DNA from: an uncultured Clostridium sp.
Lineage (GTDB): Bacteria > Bacillota > Clostridia > Clostridiales > Clostridiaceae
Assembly: GCF_947039605.1 (NCBI RefSeq)
Contig: NZ_CAMQZG010000014.1
Coordinates: 1 to 64,000 of the forward strand
Direction of reading: 5' to 3'
DNA length: 64,000 bases
Shown here: piece by piece, positions 1 through 7,976 of the stretch
How the letters are laid out: each line of letters opens with the position of its first letter
How positions within the stretch are numbered: position 1 is the first letter of the stretch
Translations under genes and position numbers: made by a program
Notes under the pieces: model-generated
What the model saw: the letters and a program-made list of their open reading frames with translations, nothing else
The model's database searches: none
What the model was told of the DNA's origin: nothing

Positions 1-1
1 C

Positions 2-100
2 CTTGGAGTTAAGTCATCAGGTATGGGAACTCAAGGAATTAGATATTCAATAGAAGCAATGTCTAGACCTAAGGCAACAGTTATTAATATACAAGAATAA
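2..100 (+). CDS. gapN: NADP-dependent glyceraldehyde-3-phosphate dehydrogenase, C-terminal end (partial)
   Basis: Only the last 32 codons lie in the window, ending in TAA at 98-100. The peptide begins LGVKSSGMGTQGIRYSIEAM and ends VINIQE. This is the C-terminal pattern of aldehyde-dehydrogenase-superfamily GapN enzymes, where a G-x-K-x-S-G-x-G-x-Q-G stretch precedes the oligomerisation strand and a terminal VIN. GapN oxidises glyceraldehyde 3-phosphate directly to 3-phosphoglycerate and yields NADPH. The active-site cysteine lies outside the window. Another aldehyde dehydrogenase is possible, but the S-G-x-G-x-Q-G run favours GapN. An intrinsic terminator follows within 15 bases. Confidence 0.7.
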   Translation, partial: LGVKSSGMGTQGIRYSIEAMSRPKATVINIQE

Positions 101-112
101 TAAGAGTTTAGA

Positions 113-142
113 GAAGTCACTTTAAAGGTGACTTCTTTTTTT
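113..142 (+). terminator. Intrinsic terminator after gapN
   Basis: An 8-bp perfect stem (GAAGTCAC / GTGACTTC) with a 7-base loop is followed by a run of seven T. It closes the gapN transcript. Confidence 0.9.
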
Positions 143-240
143 GCTTGTAATTAAGTAGAAAATAAATTAGAATTTAACTAAATATTAATATTTTTTTAAT
201 ATTTTTTTAATTAATTTTAATAGAAGATAAGGAGTGAGTA

Positions 241-1158
241 GTGTTGAAGAACAAGATATTTGTTGATATTTTAATAATTGGAAAAAATAGAGCGGCATTT
301 ACTTCAGCAATATACTGTTCAAGGGCCAATGCAAAAACTGTTATTTTAGATAAATATTCAGAGCAGGTTATAGAGCAAAAAGAAAAAAAATCACCAAGTT
401 TTATTACAGTCGCAGGAAATAAAGATACTGAAAGTTTGCAAATAAAAGCCGAGGAATTTGGAGTATCAGTTCAATACTTTGAGAATATAGAGAAGATGAT
501 TTTAACTAATGATACAAAGATTATTGAAACAGATAAGGTAAGTTATGTTGCAAAAGTAGTAATTATAACACTTGGAAATGAAGTAGAAAGATTTGAAATT
601 CCGAGTGAAGAAAAGTTTAGAGAAAAAGGGATTTATTATAATGCACTGGTAAATACTGAGAAGTTTAGAGGCAAAGGTGTTGCGGTGATTGGTGAAGGGC
701 ATTCTTGTTTAGAAGAAGCTTTATATTTATCTAAGGTAGCTAGAAAAGTTGTGGTCATAAAAAGAGTCGAAACAGTAGATTGCAATAAGTTAGTATTAAG
801 GGAAATAGAAAAGGTTAATAATATAAACATAATAAACGGGTACGAGCTAGTGGATGCTTTTGGACTTGATGAATTAGAGGGAATATATCTAAAGGATTTA
901 GTTAGTGAAAAAAGAAAAAGATTAAAAATAGATGCTATATTTGGAAGCTTTGGTAAAAAGCCTAATTTATATGATAAGTATGTTTATTTAGAACATAGAG
1001 ATGATGGGTATATAAAGGTTGATGAGAGTATGGGAACTAATATAAAAGGTGTTTTTGCAGTTGGTGCTGCTATTGAAAAAGTTTTTGATGAGATACCTAG
1101 TGATTTAAATGATGCAACAATAGCATCATTAACAGCACTTTCATATCTAGACAAATAA
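241..1158 (+). CDS. Thioredoxin-reductase-like FAD/NAD(P)-binding protein lacking the redox cysteine pair
   Basis: This 305-residue protein has the length and layout of thioredoxin reductase: an N-terminal FAD-type Rossmann strand (DILIIG, residues 9-14), a central NAD(P)-binding motif (VIGEGHSCLEEA, about 149-160) and a C-terminal FAD-contact segment (GVFAVG). Key positions are changed. The site that normally reads CATC is YYNALV (132-137), with no CxxC anywhere. The first glycine motif reads GKNRAA rather than GxGxxG. The usual G-D after GVFA is G-A. It is therefore probably not a functional thioredoxin reductase; it may use flavin differently or have lost catalysis. AAGGAG at 229-234 serves either GTG 241 (spacing 6) or TTG 244 (spacing 9). 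A glutaredoxin gene converges on it. Confidence 0.75.
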   Translation: MLKNKIFVDILIIGKNRAAFTSAIYCSRANAKTVILDKYSEQVIEQKEKKSPSFITVAGNKDTESLQIKAEEFGVSVQYFENIEKMILTNDTKIIETDKVSYVAKVVIITLGNEVERFEIPSEEKFREKGIYYNALVNTEKFRGKGVAVIGEGHSCLEEALYLSKVARKVVVIKRVETVDCNKLVLREIEKVNNINIINGYELVDAFGLDELEGIYLKDLVSEKRKRLKIDAIFGSFGKKPNLYDKYVYLEHRDDGYIKVDESMGTNIKGVFAVGAAIEKVFDEIPSDLNDATIASLTALSYLDK

Positions 1159-1203
1159 AAAAACTGTTGATAACTTTTAATTAAAGTTATCAACAGTTTT
1201 TTT
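1157..1203. terminator. Bidirectional terminator between convergent genes
   Basis: A 17-bp perfect stem (1161-1177 with 1184-1200, core ACTGTTGATAACTTT) is flanked by A and T runs on both sides. It can end transcription of the flavoprotein gene on the plus strand and of the glutaredoxin gene on the minus strand. Confidence 0.9.
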
Positions 1204-1204
1204 A

Positions 1205-1432
1205 TTAAAGATTTAAAGCTTCATCAATAGCTTTTCTATCAAATCCAACTATGATTGTTCCGTTTATATCTAAAACAGGAACTCCCATTTGTTTTGATTT
1301 AGAAACCATTTCTTCTCTAGCTTCCATATCTTCTTGTACGTTGTATGCTGTGAATTCTACTTCTTTTCTTTTTAAGTAGTCTTTTGCTTTATCACACCAT
1401 GGACATATTGGAGTACTATATACTTTTATCAT
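1205..1432 (-). CDS. Glutaredoxin-like thiol-disulfide protein (YruB/NrdH type)
   Basis: The 75-residue product begins MIKVYSTPICPWCDKAKDYL. The CPWC active site is at residues 10-13, followed by the conserved cis-proline segment MGVPVLDI and a C-terminal G-F-D helix cap. This is a minimal thioredoxin fold that reduces disulfides or mixed disulfides in the cytoplasm. The start chosen is the ATG at 1430-1432, preceded at five bases by TGAGGTGAT; an upstream in-frame GTG lies inside that ribosome binding site. The partner reductase is not obvious. The neighbouring flavoprotein converges on it but lacks redox cysteines. Confidence 0.88.
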   Translation of the reverse strand: MIKVYSTPICPWCDKAKDYLKRKEVEFTAYNVQEDMEAREEMVSKSKQMGVPVLDINGTIIVGFDRKAIDEALNL

Positions 1433-1464
1433 TAATATCACCTCATATTTTTTTTGTAAATTCT

Positions 1465-1493
1465 ATTGTATTACTTTATTATGTGCACTTCAA
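1465..1493 (-). promoter_or_regulatory. Promoter for the glutaredoxin gene
   Basis: On the minus strand TTGAAG (1488-1493) and TACAAT (1465-1470) are separated by 17 bases, a good sigma-A spacing, about 35 bases upstream of the ATG. Confidence 0.6.
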
Positions 1494-1573
1494 TAAAAAA
1501 ATATTTATAGAAAGTTCTACACTTACATATATTTAGAATATATGTAAAAGTAATTATGTATTAATTATAGTGT

Positions 1574-1744
1574 TTAAAATTGTTTTTCTTGTGTAGATTT
1601 AGTGTCAATAGATTCATTAATTAAAAAATTATTTATAATTTCAAGGTCATCATCTTTAGGATGACTTATAAGTCTAGTTTGATGTCTAAGTGGATTTATA
1701 CAAGCAATATTTTTCTCATTGAAAAAATTAATTTTAATATTCAT
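1574..1744 (-). CDS. Small hypothetical protein, 56 residues
   Basis: This minus-strand ORF is too short for usual cut-offs. It has an excellent start: AGGAGTGAT lies 5 bases upstream of ATG at 1742-1744. The product begins MNIKINFFNEKNIACINPLR and continues with a KDDD stretch and a hydrophilic tail (STQEKQF). It has one cysteine, no signal peptide and no membrane segment. I do not recognise the family. The only other element in this otherwise gene-poor stretch (1433-1932) is a 9-bp inverted repeat at 1523-1547 (TTACATATA / TATATGTAA) just downstream of the stop. That repeat could mark the transcript end, but it lacks GC pairs and a clean T run. Confidence 0.55.
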   Translation of the reverse strand: MNIKINFFNEKNIACINPLRHQTRLISHPKDDDLEIINNFLINESIDTKSTQEKQF

Positions 1745-1823
1745 GAAAAATCACTCCTAGTTTATAGTAGTCTAAGTATAGTATTGATTTAATTTGCCCT
1801 AGATATTCATATTTTTCTATAAA

Positions 1824-1852
1824 TTGTTTAGAATAGAGGGTAGTGGTATAAA
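1824..1852 (+). promoter_or_regulatory. Promoter of the nagR-nagB operon
   Basis: TTGTTT (1824-1829) and TATAAA (1847-1852) are 17 bases apart, with an extended TGG just before the -10 box. Predicted transcription start is near 1859, just upstream of the operator at 1875-1907. Confidence 0.6.
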
Positions 1853-1874
1853 TTAATAAATTATGAATTTTTAC

Positions 1875-1907
1875 AACTGGTCTAGACATGTCTGGTATAG
1901 ACCAGTT
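1875..1907 (+). promoter_or_regulatory. Operator: two adjacent dre-like NagR/DasR sites
   Basis: AACTGGTCTAGACATG is followed directly by TCTGGTATAGACCAGTT. The outer arms AACTGGTCTA and TAGACCAGTT are exact inverted copies. Each half resembles the dre consensus (ACTGGTCTAGACCACT) bound by NagR/YvoA/DasR GntR regulators. The site lies between the predicted transcription start and the start codon, which suggests road-block autorepression relieved by an amino-sugar phosphate. Confidence 0.8.
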
Positions 1908-1932
1908 ATAATTTACTTAGGAGGAGATTTTT

Positions 1933-2655
1933 ATGATAGATAAAAGTAGTCTAGTCCCTGCATATGTTCAGTTAAAGTCTATTGTTTTAGATAAAATTGA
2001 AAGTGGGATTTGGAAAGAAGGCGATTTAATATCAAGTGAAAGGGAACTGTCAGATGAACATTCTATTAGCAGAATGACTATAAGGCAGGCATTAGGAGAA
2101 CTTGTTCAAGAGGGATATCTTTTAAAAAAGAAAGGTAAGGGAACTTTTGTATGTAAACCTAAAGTTACTCAAAAAGATATTATGAGTTTTACAGAGATGA
2201 TAGATAAATCAGGTGGAAAGCTTGAAAATATCATTTTAGAATTTGATGTTATAAAAACTCCAGAATTTTTAAAATCAGTTCTTACAGAAAAGACAGCTTA
2301 TAAAATAAATAGAAATAGAATGGTAGATGGAGAGATAATAGCTAATGAACTTATATACATGCCATATTCTATTGGAAAAGAACTGAAAGAGGAAAATTTA
2401 AAATCATCTATTTATAAATATCTTGAGTCATTCCATCATAATATTAGTTACTGTGATTCAAATATCAATGCGGTATTATTGACTGATGATTATAAAAAGT
2501 TATTTAAGTTAAGAATAGAAATTCCATTGCTAAAAGTTAATAACAAGGTATATGGTTCAGAAAATGAATTGCTTTTCTTTGAAACTGCGATTTATAGGTC
2601 GGATAAATATACTTTAGAAGTAAATATATCGAAAAGAGAGGGGAAATTAAAATGA
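1933..2655 (+). CDS. nagR: GntR/HutC-family regulator, NagR/YvoA-like
   Basis: The 240-residue protein has an N-terminal winged helix-turn-helix (about 5-75) with the family signature SSERELSDEH-SISRMTIRQAL and a GxGTFV wing. A UTRA effector domain follows (about 90-235, including ELIYMPYSIG). Family members sense glucosamine-6-phosphate or N-acetylglucosamine-6-phosphate and repress amino-sugar genes. The start is ATG 1933 after TAGGAGGAG. It overlaps nagB by four bases (ATGA), so the two are translationally coupled. The tandem dre-like operator just upstream supports direct self-regulation and the choice of ligand. Confidence 0.85.
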   Translation: MIDKSSLVPAYVQLKSIVLDKIESGIWKEGDLISSERELSDEHSISRMTIRQALGELVQEGYLLKKKGKGTFVCKPKVTQKDIMSFTEMIDKSGGKLENIILEFDVIKTPEFLKSVLTEKTAYKINRNRMVDGEIIANELIYMPYSIGKELKEENLKSSIYKYLESFHHNISYCDSNINAVLLTDDYKKLFKLRIEIPLLKVNNKVYGSENELLFFETAIYRSDKYTLEVNISKREGKLK

Positions 2656-3383
2656 AAGTAATAGTATTAAAAAATTATGAAGAAATAAGCAGAAAAGCAG
2701 CTGAGGTTATGGCTGAGTTAGTAAATAGTAAACCAGAGGCTATATTAGGTCTTGCAACAGGTGGAACACCAGTTGGAATGTATGAGAATTTAATTGAAAT
2801 GAACAAAGTTGGAAAAGTTGATTTTTCTAAAGTGACAACAGTTAACTTAGATGAGTATGTCGGATTATCAGGAGATCACAAAAAGAGTTATAGATTCTTT
2901 ATGAATGACACATTGTTCAACCACATCAACATCAACAAAGAAAGAACATTTGTACCTAATGGTTTAGCAGATAACATAGAAGAAGAGTGTGCTAAGTATG
3001 ATGCTAGAATAGAAGAACTTGGTGGAATAGACATGCAATTACTTGGTCTTGGTGGAAATGGACATGTTGCTTTTAATGAGCCAGAAGAGTGTTTAATAGT
3101 TGGAAGTCACTTAACAGGATTGACACAAGATACTATAGATGCAAATGCTAGATTCTTTGCTTCAGCAAGTGAAGTACCTCAAACAGCTGTAACTATGGGA
3201 CTTGGTGGAATCATGCAAGCGAAGAAGATACTTCTTATAGCTAGTGGAGAAGGAAAAGCTGATGCAGTACAAGCTATGATGAGTGGAAAAATTACAACAG
3301 ATTGTCCAGCTTCAATGTTACAAATGCACAGAGATGTTACTGTAATAATTGATGAAGCAGCTGCTGCTAAATTAACTAAGTAA
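2652..3383 (+). CDS. nagB: Glucosamine-6-phosphate deaminase
   Basis: This enzyme converts glucosamine-6-phosphate to fructose-6-phosphate and ammonia, feeding amino sugars into glycolysis. The 243-residue length matches the short monomeric Gram-positive form without the E. coli allosteric tail. Visible motifs are LATGGTPVG (34-42, phosphate loop), NLDEY (65-69, with catalytic D67) and GGNGHVAFNEP (134-144, with H138 and E143). The start overlaps the stop of nagR (ATGA). No nagA is adjacent, so N-acetylglucosamine-6-phosphate deacetylase must be encoded elsewhere or glucosamine is the main substrate. Confidence 0.95.
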   Translation: MKVIVLKNYEEISRKAAEVMAELVNSKPEAILGLATGGTPVGMYENLIEMNKVGKVDFSKVTTVNLDEYVGLSGDHKKSYRFFMNDTLFNHININKERTFVPNGLADNIEEECAKYDARIEELGGIDMQLLGLGGNGHVAFNEPEECLIVGSHLTGLTQDTIDANARFFASASEVPQTAVTMGLGGIMQAKKILLIASGEGKADAVQAMMSGKITTDCPASMLQMHRDVTVIIDEAAAAKLTK

Positions 3384-3401
3384 TAATTAGTTAATCAAAA
3401 G

Positions 3402-3433
3402 AAGGTATCTCTTTTAATAGAGGTACCTTTTTT
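3402..3433 (+). terminator. Intrinsic terminator after nagB
   Basis: A 10-bp stem with one G-T pair (AAGGTATCTC / GAGGTACCTT) is followed by a T run. Confidence 0.88.
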
Positions 3434-3641
3434 ATAATTAAAATTTATTTAATTAGCATAAGATTAATATAAAGAAGTTTTTTCTCTAATATAGTATTAA
3501 CTAATATAGAAATAGCTAATAATAAGAGGTATGAAGTGTATATGTAAGATGTTTTGCAAAAATATTATAATTTTAACATATTTATATGATAAAATATTAT
3601 TAGTAAGAATTTTGATACTGTTAAAGATGGAGTTGATATAA

Positions 3642-5015
3642 ATGGCAAAGATAAAAACTACTTTCTTTTGTCAAGAGTGTGGGTTTGAATCTCTGAAATG
3701 GATGGGAAGATGCTCGGCTTGTAGTAAGTGGAATACAATGGTTGAAGAAGTAAAAGAAGTAGGTAGCAAAAGTACAAAAGGACTTGTAAATATAAGTGAA
3801 AAAATAAATTCATTAAAAAAAATAAGTGATATAAAATCAGGTGAAAAACAAAGGTTTGACACAGAAATTATAGAACTAAATAGAGTTCTTGGTGGTGGTC
3901 TTGTGAAAGGTTCTATGACTTTAATTTCAGGAGCACCTGGAATTGGTAAGTCAACATTGCTTTTACAAACTGCTAATAATATGTGTAAAAAATATGGGAA
4001 GGTTTTATATGTTTCAGGAGAAGAGTCCGAGGAGCAAATCAAAATTAGAGGAGATAGACTAGGGGTAACAGCAGAAGAATTATATATAGTTTCAGAAACA
4101 AATTTAGATGTTATTGAAGCTTATATAGACGAGTTAAATCCTGTTTTTATTATAGTTGATTCAATTCAAACTGTATTTAGGGAGAGTGTAAGTTCTGCAC
4201 CAGGTAGTGTATCACAAGTTAAAGAGTGTTCAAATGCTCTGATGAGAATAGCTAAGGATAAGAATATACCATTATTTTTAGTTGCTCATGTTACAAAGCA
4301 AGGTGACCTTGCAGGACCAAGGGTTTTAGAGCATATGGTTGATACAGTTTTATCTTTTGAAGGGGAGAGAACTGAAGATTTTAGAATACTTCGAACTATG
4401 AAAAATAGATTTGGAACAACATCTGAAATTGGTGTGTTTGAGATGAGTAGTGAAGGACTAATGCAAATATCAGATCCCTCAAAAATGTTTTTAGAAGATA
4501 CTACTTTTGGACAGGAAGGTTCAGCTGTGATAGGAATTATGGAAGGAACCAGACCTATACTTGTTGAAATACAATCGCTTGTCAGTGAAACAAAAGCACC
4601 AATGCCAAGAAGAACAGCTATAGGTTTTGATAATACAAGACTTAGTATGCTTCTTGCAGTATTAGAAAAAAAATTAAGAGTCCCTTTTTATAATTGTGAT
4701 GTTTATTTAAATGTTGTAGGAGGGCTAAATATAGAGGGAACGACAGGTGACCTTGGAATAGCTTTATCACTATTTTCATCAAATAAAGGAGTTACAACTT
4801 CTTTAGAAAAAATGTTGATTATAGGAGAAGTTGGGTTGACAGGAGAAATTAGACCTATTTCAAACTGTGATAGAATTCTTAATGAAGCAGAAAAAATGGG
4901 GTTTGTTAATGCTGTTATACCAACTAGAAATGTAGATAAAGTAAAAGGTAAGAATAAGATAAACATAATTGGAGTAAGTACATTAAGAGAGGCAATCGCT
5001 AAGATTTATAAGTAG
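3642..5015 (+). CDS. radA: DNA repair protein RadA (Sms)
   Basis: This RecA-like ATPase processes recombination intermediates and drives branch migration. Domains in order: a C4 zinc finger (C10, C13, C24, C27), Walker A GAPGIGKST (97-105), the RadA-specific KNRFG motif (254-258), and a C-terminal Lon-protease-like domain. The length of 457 residues is typical. It is followed by disA after only 12 bases, the conserved radA-disA pair. The ctsR-mcsAB-clpC operon often found upstream of radA in Firmicutes is absent; the amino-sugar operon lies there instead. Confidence 0.97.
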   Translation: MAKIKTTFFCQECGFESLKWMGRCSACSKWNTMVEEVKEVGSKSTKGLVNISEKINSLKKISDIKSGEKQRFDTEIIELNRVLGGGLVKGSMTLISGAPGIGKSTLLLQTANNMCKKYGKVLYVSGEESEEQIKIRGDRLGVTAEELYIVSETNLDVIEAYIDELNPVFIIVDSIQTVFRESVSSAPGSVSQVKECSNALMRIAKDKNIPLFLVAHVTKQGDLAGPRVLEHMVDTVLSFEGERTEDFRILRTMKNRFGTTSEIGVFEMSSEGLMQISDPSKMFLEDTTFGQEGSAVIGIMEGTRPILVEIQSLVSETKAPMPRRTAIGFDNTRLSMLLAVLEKKLRVPFYNCDVYLNVVGGLNIEGTTGDLGIALSLFSSNKGVTTSLEKMLIIGEVGLTGEIRPISNCDRILNEAEKMGFVNAVIPTRNVDKVKGKNKINIIGVSTLREAIAKIYK

Positions 5016-5027
5016 ATAGGTGAGTAT

Positions 5028-6086
5028 ATGAGATTAGAAAGTAATAGTGAACTTAAAAATATACTAAAGATAATGAGCCCGGGTACTACTTTAAGAGAAG
5101 GGCTTGAAAATATCTTAAGAGCAAAAACAGGAGGACTCGTAGTCCTTAGTGATAAAGAAGAAGTTTTAGAAATAGTTGATGGTGGATTTAAAATAGATTC
5201 ACCATATTCTCCAGCTTATATATATGAACTTGCAAAAATGGATGGAGCGCTTGTTGTGAGTTCGGATTTGAAAAGGATATTAGTTGCAAATGCGCAGTTA
5301 ATGCCTAATCCAGGAATTCCAACTTATGAAACAGGAACAAGGCATAGAACAGCACAAAGAGTTGCAAAGCAAACGGGCTGTATATCAATTGCTATTTCTC
5401 AAAGAAGAAATATGATTTCAATCTATAAAGGTGATATTAAATATGTTTTAAGAGATAGTAGTATTGTCCTTTCAAAGGCGAATCAGGCAGTTCAAACGCT
5501 TGAAAGATATATTAAGGTTTTAGATAAAGTTATAAATAATCTTAATATTTTAGAGTTTCAAGATCTTGCTACATTCTTTGATGTAGTTGCGGCAATACAA
5601 AGAACAGAAATGGTTATGAGAATAGTTCAAGAGGTTGAAGGATATATTATAGAACTTGGTAATGAGGGAAGACTTATATCAATGCAACTTAATGAACTTG
5701 TTAATTGTGTAGAACAAGATGGAATACTTTTAATAAGAGATTATTGTAGAGAAAATTTAAATTATGAAACTATATATAGAGAAATTCAAAAGTTAAGTTC
5801 TGAAGAACTTATAGATTTAGAACAAATATCTAAAGTTCTTGGATTTGTAGGAAAAGGTCTTACTGAGAGTTTAGTTTCGCCAAGAGGATATAGAATAACA
5901 AATAAGGTTCCAAGAATCCCATCAACTGTAATAGAAAATTTAGTTGCACACTTTAAAAGTTTAAAAGCAGTGCTTGAAGCATCTAAAGAAGATTTAGATT
6001 TAGTTGAGGGAATAGGTGAGGCAAGAGCAAGGGCTATAAGAAATGGACTTAGAAGAATTCAGGAACAAGTATCACTTAAAAAGTGA
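5028..6086 (+). CDS. disA: DNA integrity scanning protein DisA (diadenylate cyclase)
   Basis: DisA makes c-di-AMP from two ATP and slows synthesis when it meets branched DNA. The N-terminal DAC domain shows DGA (72-74) and RHRTA (105-109). A helical spine follows, then a C-terminal helix-hairpin-helix DNA-binding domain ([19 protein letters not shown]). The 352-residue length is standard. The start is ATG 5028 after AGGTGAG. It shares an operon with radA, and an intrinsic terminator follows at once. Confidence 0.97.
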   Translation: MRLESNSELKNILKIMSPGTTLREGLENILRAKTGGLVVLSDKEEVLEIVDGGFKIDSPYSPAYIYELAKMDGALVVSSDLKRILVANAQLMPNPGIPTYETGTRHRTAQRVAKQTGCISIAISQRRNMISIYKGDIKYVLRDSSIVLSKANQAVQTLERYIKVLDKVINNLNILEFQDLATFFDVVAAIQRTEMVMRIVQEVEGYIIELGNEGRLISMQLNELVNCVEQDGILLIRDYCRENLNYETIYREIQKLSSEELIDLEQISKVLGFVGKGLTESLVSPRGYRITNKVPRIPSTVIENLVAHFKSLKAVLEASKEDLDLVEGIGEARARAIRNGLRRIQEQVSLKK

Positions 6087-6100
6087 TTTTATAAGAATAA

Positions 6101-6150
6101 AAGGTGTAATGTAGGGCAAAATAAATTAGCCATACATACACCTTTTTTTA
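6101..6150. terminator. Terminator between disA and the convergent Cys-rich gene
   Basis: AAGGTGTA (6101-6108) pairs with TACACCTT (6137-6144), with further inner pairing and a T run. The T run overlaps the minus-strand stop codon at 6148-6150, so the two genes share this element. Confidence 0.8.
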
Positions 6151-6543
6151 TCTAAATGTGAAATCTCCAAGTGTGTTCATTTTTTCATTTTCTTTAAGTA
6201 AAATATCAAAAAAATTTATATTTAAAGTTTCACATAATGAAACAAAATAGAATATATTATTTCCAAGTTCATTTTCAATAACATCTCTACAATTTTCACA
6301 CAAACCACCTTCAATATGTGTGTTAAGAGCATCTTTTAGTTCTGCAATTGAATCTGTATTGCAGAAATCTTGTTTTGTTGCATTTATCTTGATGCAACCA
6401 CAAGAAGTTACAGCTTTACAAATAGCCCTATTAACTCTTGCTTGAGAATCTTGGTGTTTACTTAGTATATCTAAGATACTTTTGTGTCTTAGAAGGGAAC
6501 TAGCTACAGTGTCCTGAAAATTATCGAATATTAAATCATTCAT
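6148..6543 (-). CDS. Conserved-looking Cys-rich hypothetical protein with a MazG-like helical tail
   Basis: The 131-residue protein has seven cysteines: C42, C48, C50, C61, C82, C85 and C104. The C-x-C (48-50) and C-x-x-C (82-85) spacing suggests a metal or Fe-S site. Residues 88-121 (VIENELGNNIFYFVSLCETL then N-I-N-FFDILLKENEK) resemble the E-E-L-G-D-x-x-F-Y helix of MazG-type pyrophosphohydrolases, but the metal-binding aspartate is replaced by Asn. The start ATG is preceded by AAGGAG at eight bases. I cannot name a function. Its place beside disA may be positional only. Confidence 0.7.
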   Translation of the reverse strand: MNDLIFDNFQDTVASSLLRHKSILDILSKHQDSQARVNRAICKAVTSCGCIKINATKQDFCNTDSIAELKDALNTHIEGGLCENCRDVIENELGNNIFYFVSLCETLNINFFDILLKENEKMNTLGDFTFR

Positions 6544-6854
6544 TCTAATTCAACTCCTTAAGTTATAGCTTGGTAATATTTATCATATAAAATAACATCA
6601 AAATTTTAAGTAAAATACACATAAAAAACACTTAGAACTTTTAATATAATATAAAACAAATAAAAGAAAATTAATAGGGGGTATAAAGTAAATAAAGATA
6701 AATTACTGTTAATAAAAGTAAGAGAGTATTAATTTTATTTATAACACTAGGCTAATGCTATGTGTTATAATTAGGTAATATAAGCAAAAAAAAATATTAA
6801 ATTTATTATATATATTTTATTCGTGGCAATAATAAAAAATAGGAGGTGGTAGCT
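6544..6854. other. Intergenic region with an inverted repeat; possible carD remnant
   Basis: No intact gene is present. An inverted repeat TATAACAC (6740-6747) / GTGTTATA (6762-6769) overlaps a TATAAT box at 6766-6771, which suggests an operator or stem at a promoter for the downstream gene. A GGGGG tract near 6676, followed by codons that read YKVNKDKLL and later a stop-broken F-Y-L-x-H-x-A-N-A, faintly resembles the start of a CarD-family gene. That is tentative. Confidence 0.3.
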
Positions 6855-7970
6855 ATGATTAAGAAGGTTTTTAGAGGACTTGTCACAGTGTTTGGTGTAC
6901 TACTTGGTGCAGTTATAGCAGATGTATTTTTAAAAAGTCAGGTTATTGAACATATGAGTTATTTATCTAATATAGTACCAAAGGTACTTTCTTATATAGT
7001 AATATCATTAGTTTTTGGAATTATATTCTTTATTATATCCCCATATATCTACAAGGGAATTTCAAAACTTGTAGAAACAATTGAAAATAGTATCGGTAAA
7101 TTAAGTGGAAGTGAAATAATATTTGGGGCAGTAGGAGCAGTTGTTGGACTTGTGATTGCTTCACTAGTATTCTTACCAATCAAAAGTCTATTAAATGATA
7201 TAAGTGAAACACTTGGTGCACTTATAGGAAATATAATTTATATTTTCGCAAACATAATATTAGTTGTTATAGGTATTAATATATCTGTAAAAAGAAGAAA
7301 TGAAATAATTGGGTTTTTCCAAAGTCTAAAAAAGACAGCACCTGGAAAAGAAAAGAAACCAAAAGTTCAAAAAATTAAATTACCTAAGATATTAGATACA
7401 TCTGTAATTATTGATGGTAGAATATTTGATTTATGTAAAAGTGGATTCATAGAAGGGACACTTGTTATACCAGGTTTTGTATTAGATGAATTAAGACATG
7501 TATCAGATTGTTCTGATTCTTTAAAAAGAGTTAGAGGAAGAAGAGGTCTTGATATTTTAAATAAAATACAGAAAGAACTTGATATGGTAGTTGAAATTTG
7601 GGATGGTGATTTTCCGGAAATTGCAGAAGTTGATAGTAAACTTTTAAAACTTGCCCAAAAAATAGAGGGTAAGGTTTTAACAAATGATTATAATCTTAAT
7701 AAAGTTGCAGAAGTTCAAGGGGTTCCAGTTTTAAATATAAATGAGTTAGCTAATGCGATAAAGCCTGTTGTTTTACCAGGAGAAGAGATGATAATTACTA
7801 TTGTAAAAGATGGTAAAGAGCCATCACAAGGTGTAGCTTATTTAGATGATGGAACAATGATTGTTGTTGAAGGTGGTAGAAAGTATATGAATACTGAAAT
7901 CAAAGTAGATGTAACATCTGTACTTCAAACAGCAGCAGGAAGAATGATATTTGCGAAAAAAAAGGATTAA
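6855..7970 (+). CDS. yacL: Membrane-anchored PIN-TRAM domain protein (YacL-like)
   Basis: The 371-residue protein has four predicted membrane helices in its first 145 residues. A basic linker (KKPKVQKIKLPK) comes next, then a PIN nuclease domain starting LDTSVIIDGR (D181, D187), with a later acidic LTNDYNL. A C-terminal TRAM-type RNA-binding domain (GVAYLDDGTMIVVEGG) ends the protein. This is the YacL architecture, usually encoded beside disA and ispD. The ATG at 6855 is chosen because AGGAGGTGG (6841-6849) lies five bases upstream; an in-frame GTG at 6846 falls inside that site. The natural substrate is not established for the family. Confidence 0.92.
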   Translation: MIKKVFRGLVTVFGVLLGAVIADVFLKSQVIEHMSYLSNIVPKVLSYIVISLVFGIIFFIISPYIYKGISKLVETIENSIGKLSGSEIIFGAVGAVVGLVIASLVFLPIKSLLNDISETLGALIGNIIYIFANIILVVIGINISVKRRNEIIGFFQSLKKTAPGKEKKPKVQKIKLPKILDTSVIIDGRIFDLCKSGFIEGTLVIPGFVLDELRHVSDCSDSLKRVRGRRGLDILNKIQKELDMVVEIWDGDFPEIAEVDSKLLKLAQKIEGKVLTNDYNLNKVAEVQGVPVLNINELANAIKPVVLPGEEMIITIVKDGKEPSQGVAYLDDGTMIVVEGGRKYMNTEIKVDVTSVLQTAAGRMIFAKKKD

Positions 7971-7976
7971 TTGATT

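Noticed and set aside
3671-4042. Open frame of 123 codons antisense to radA
   Set aside because: No ribosome binding site, no recognisable family, and it fully overlaps the conserved RadA zinc-finger and P-loop region.
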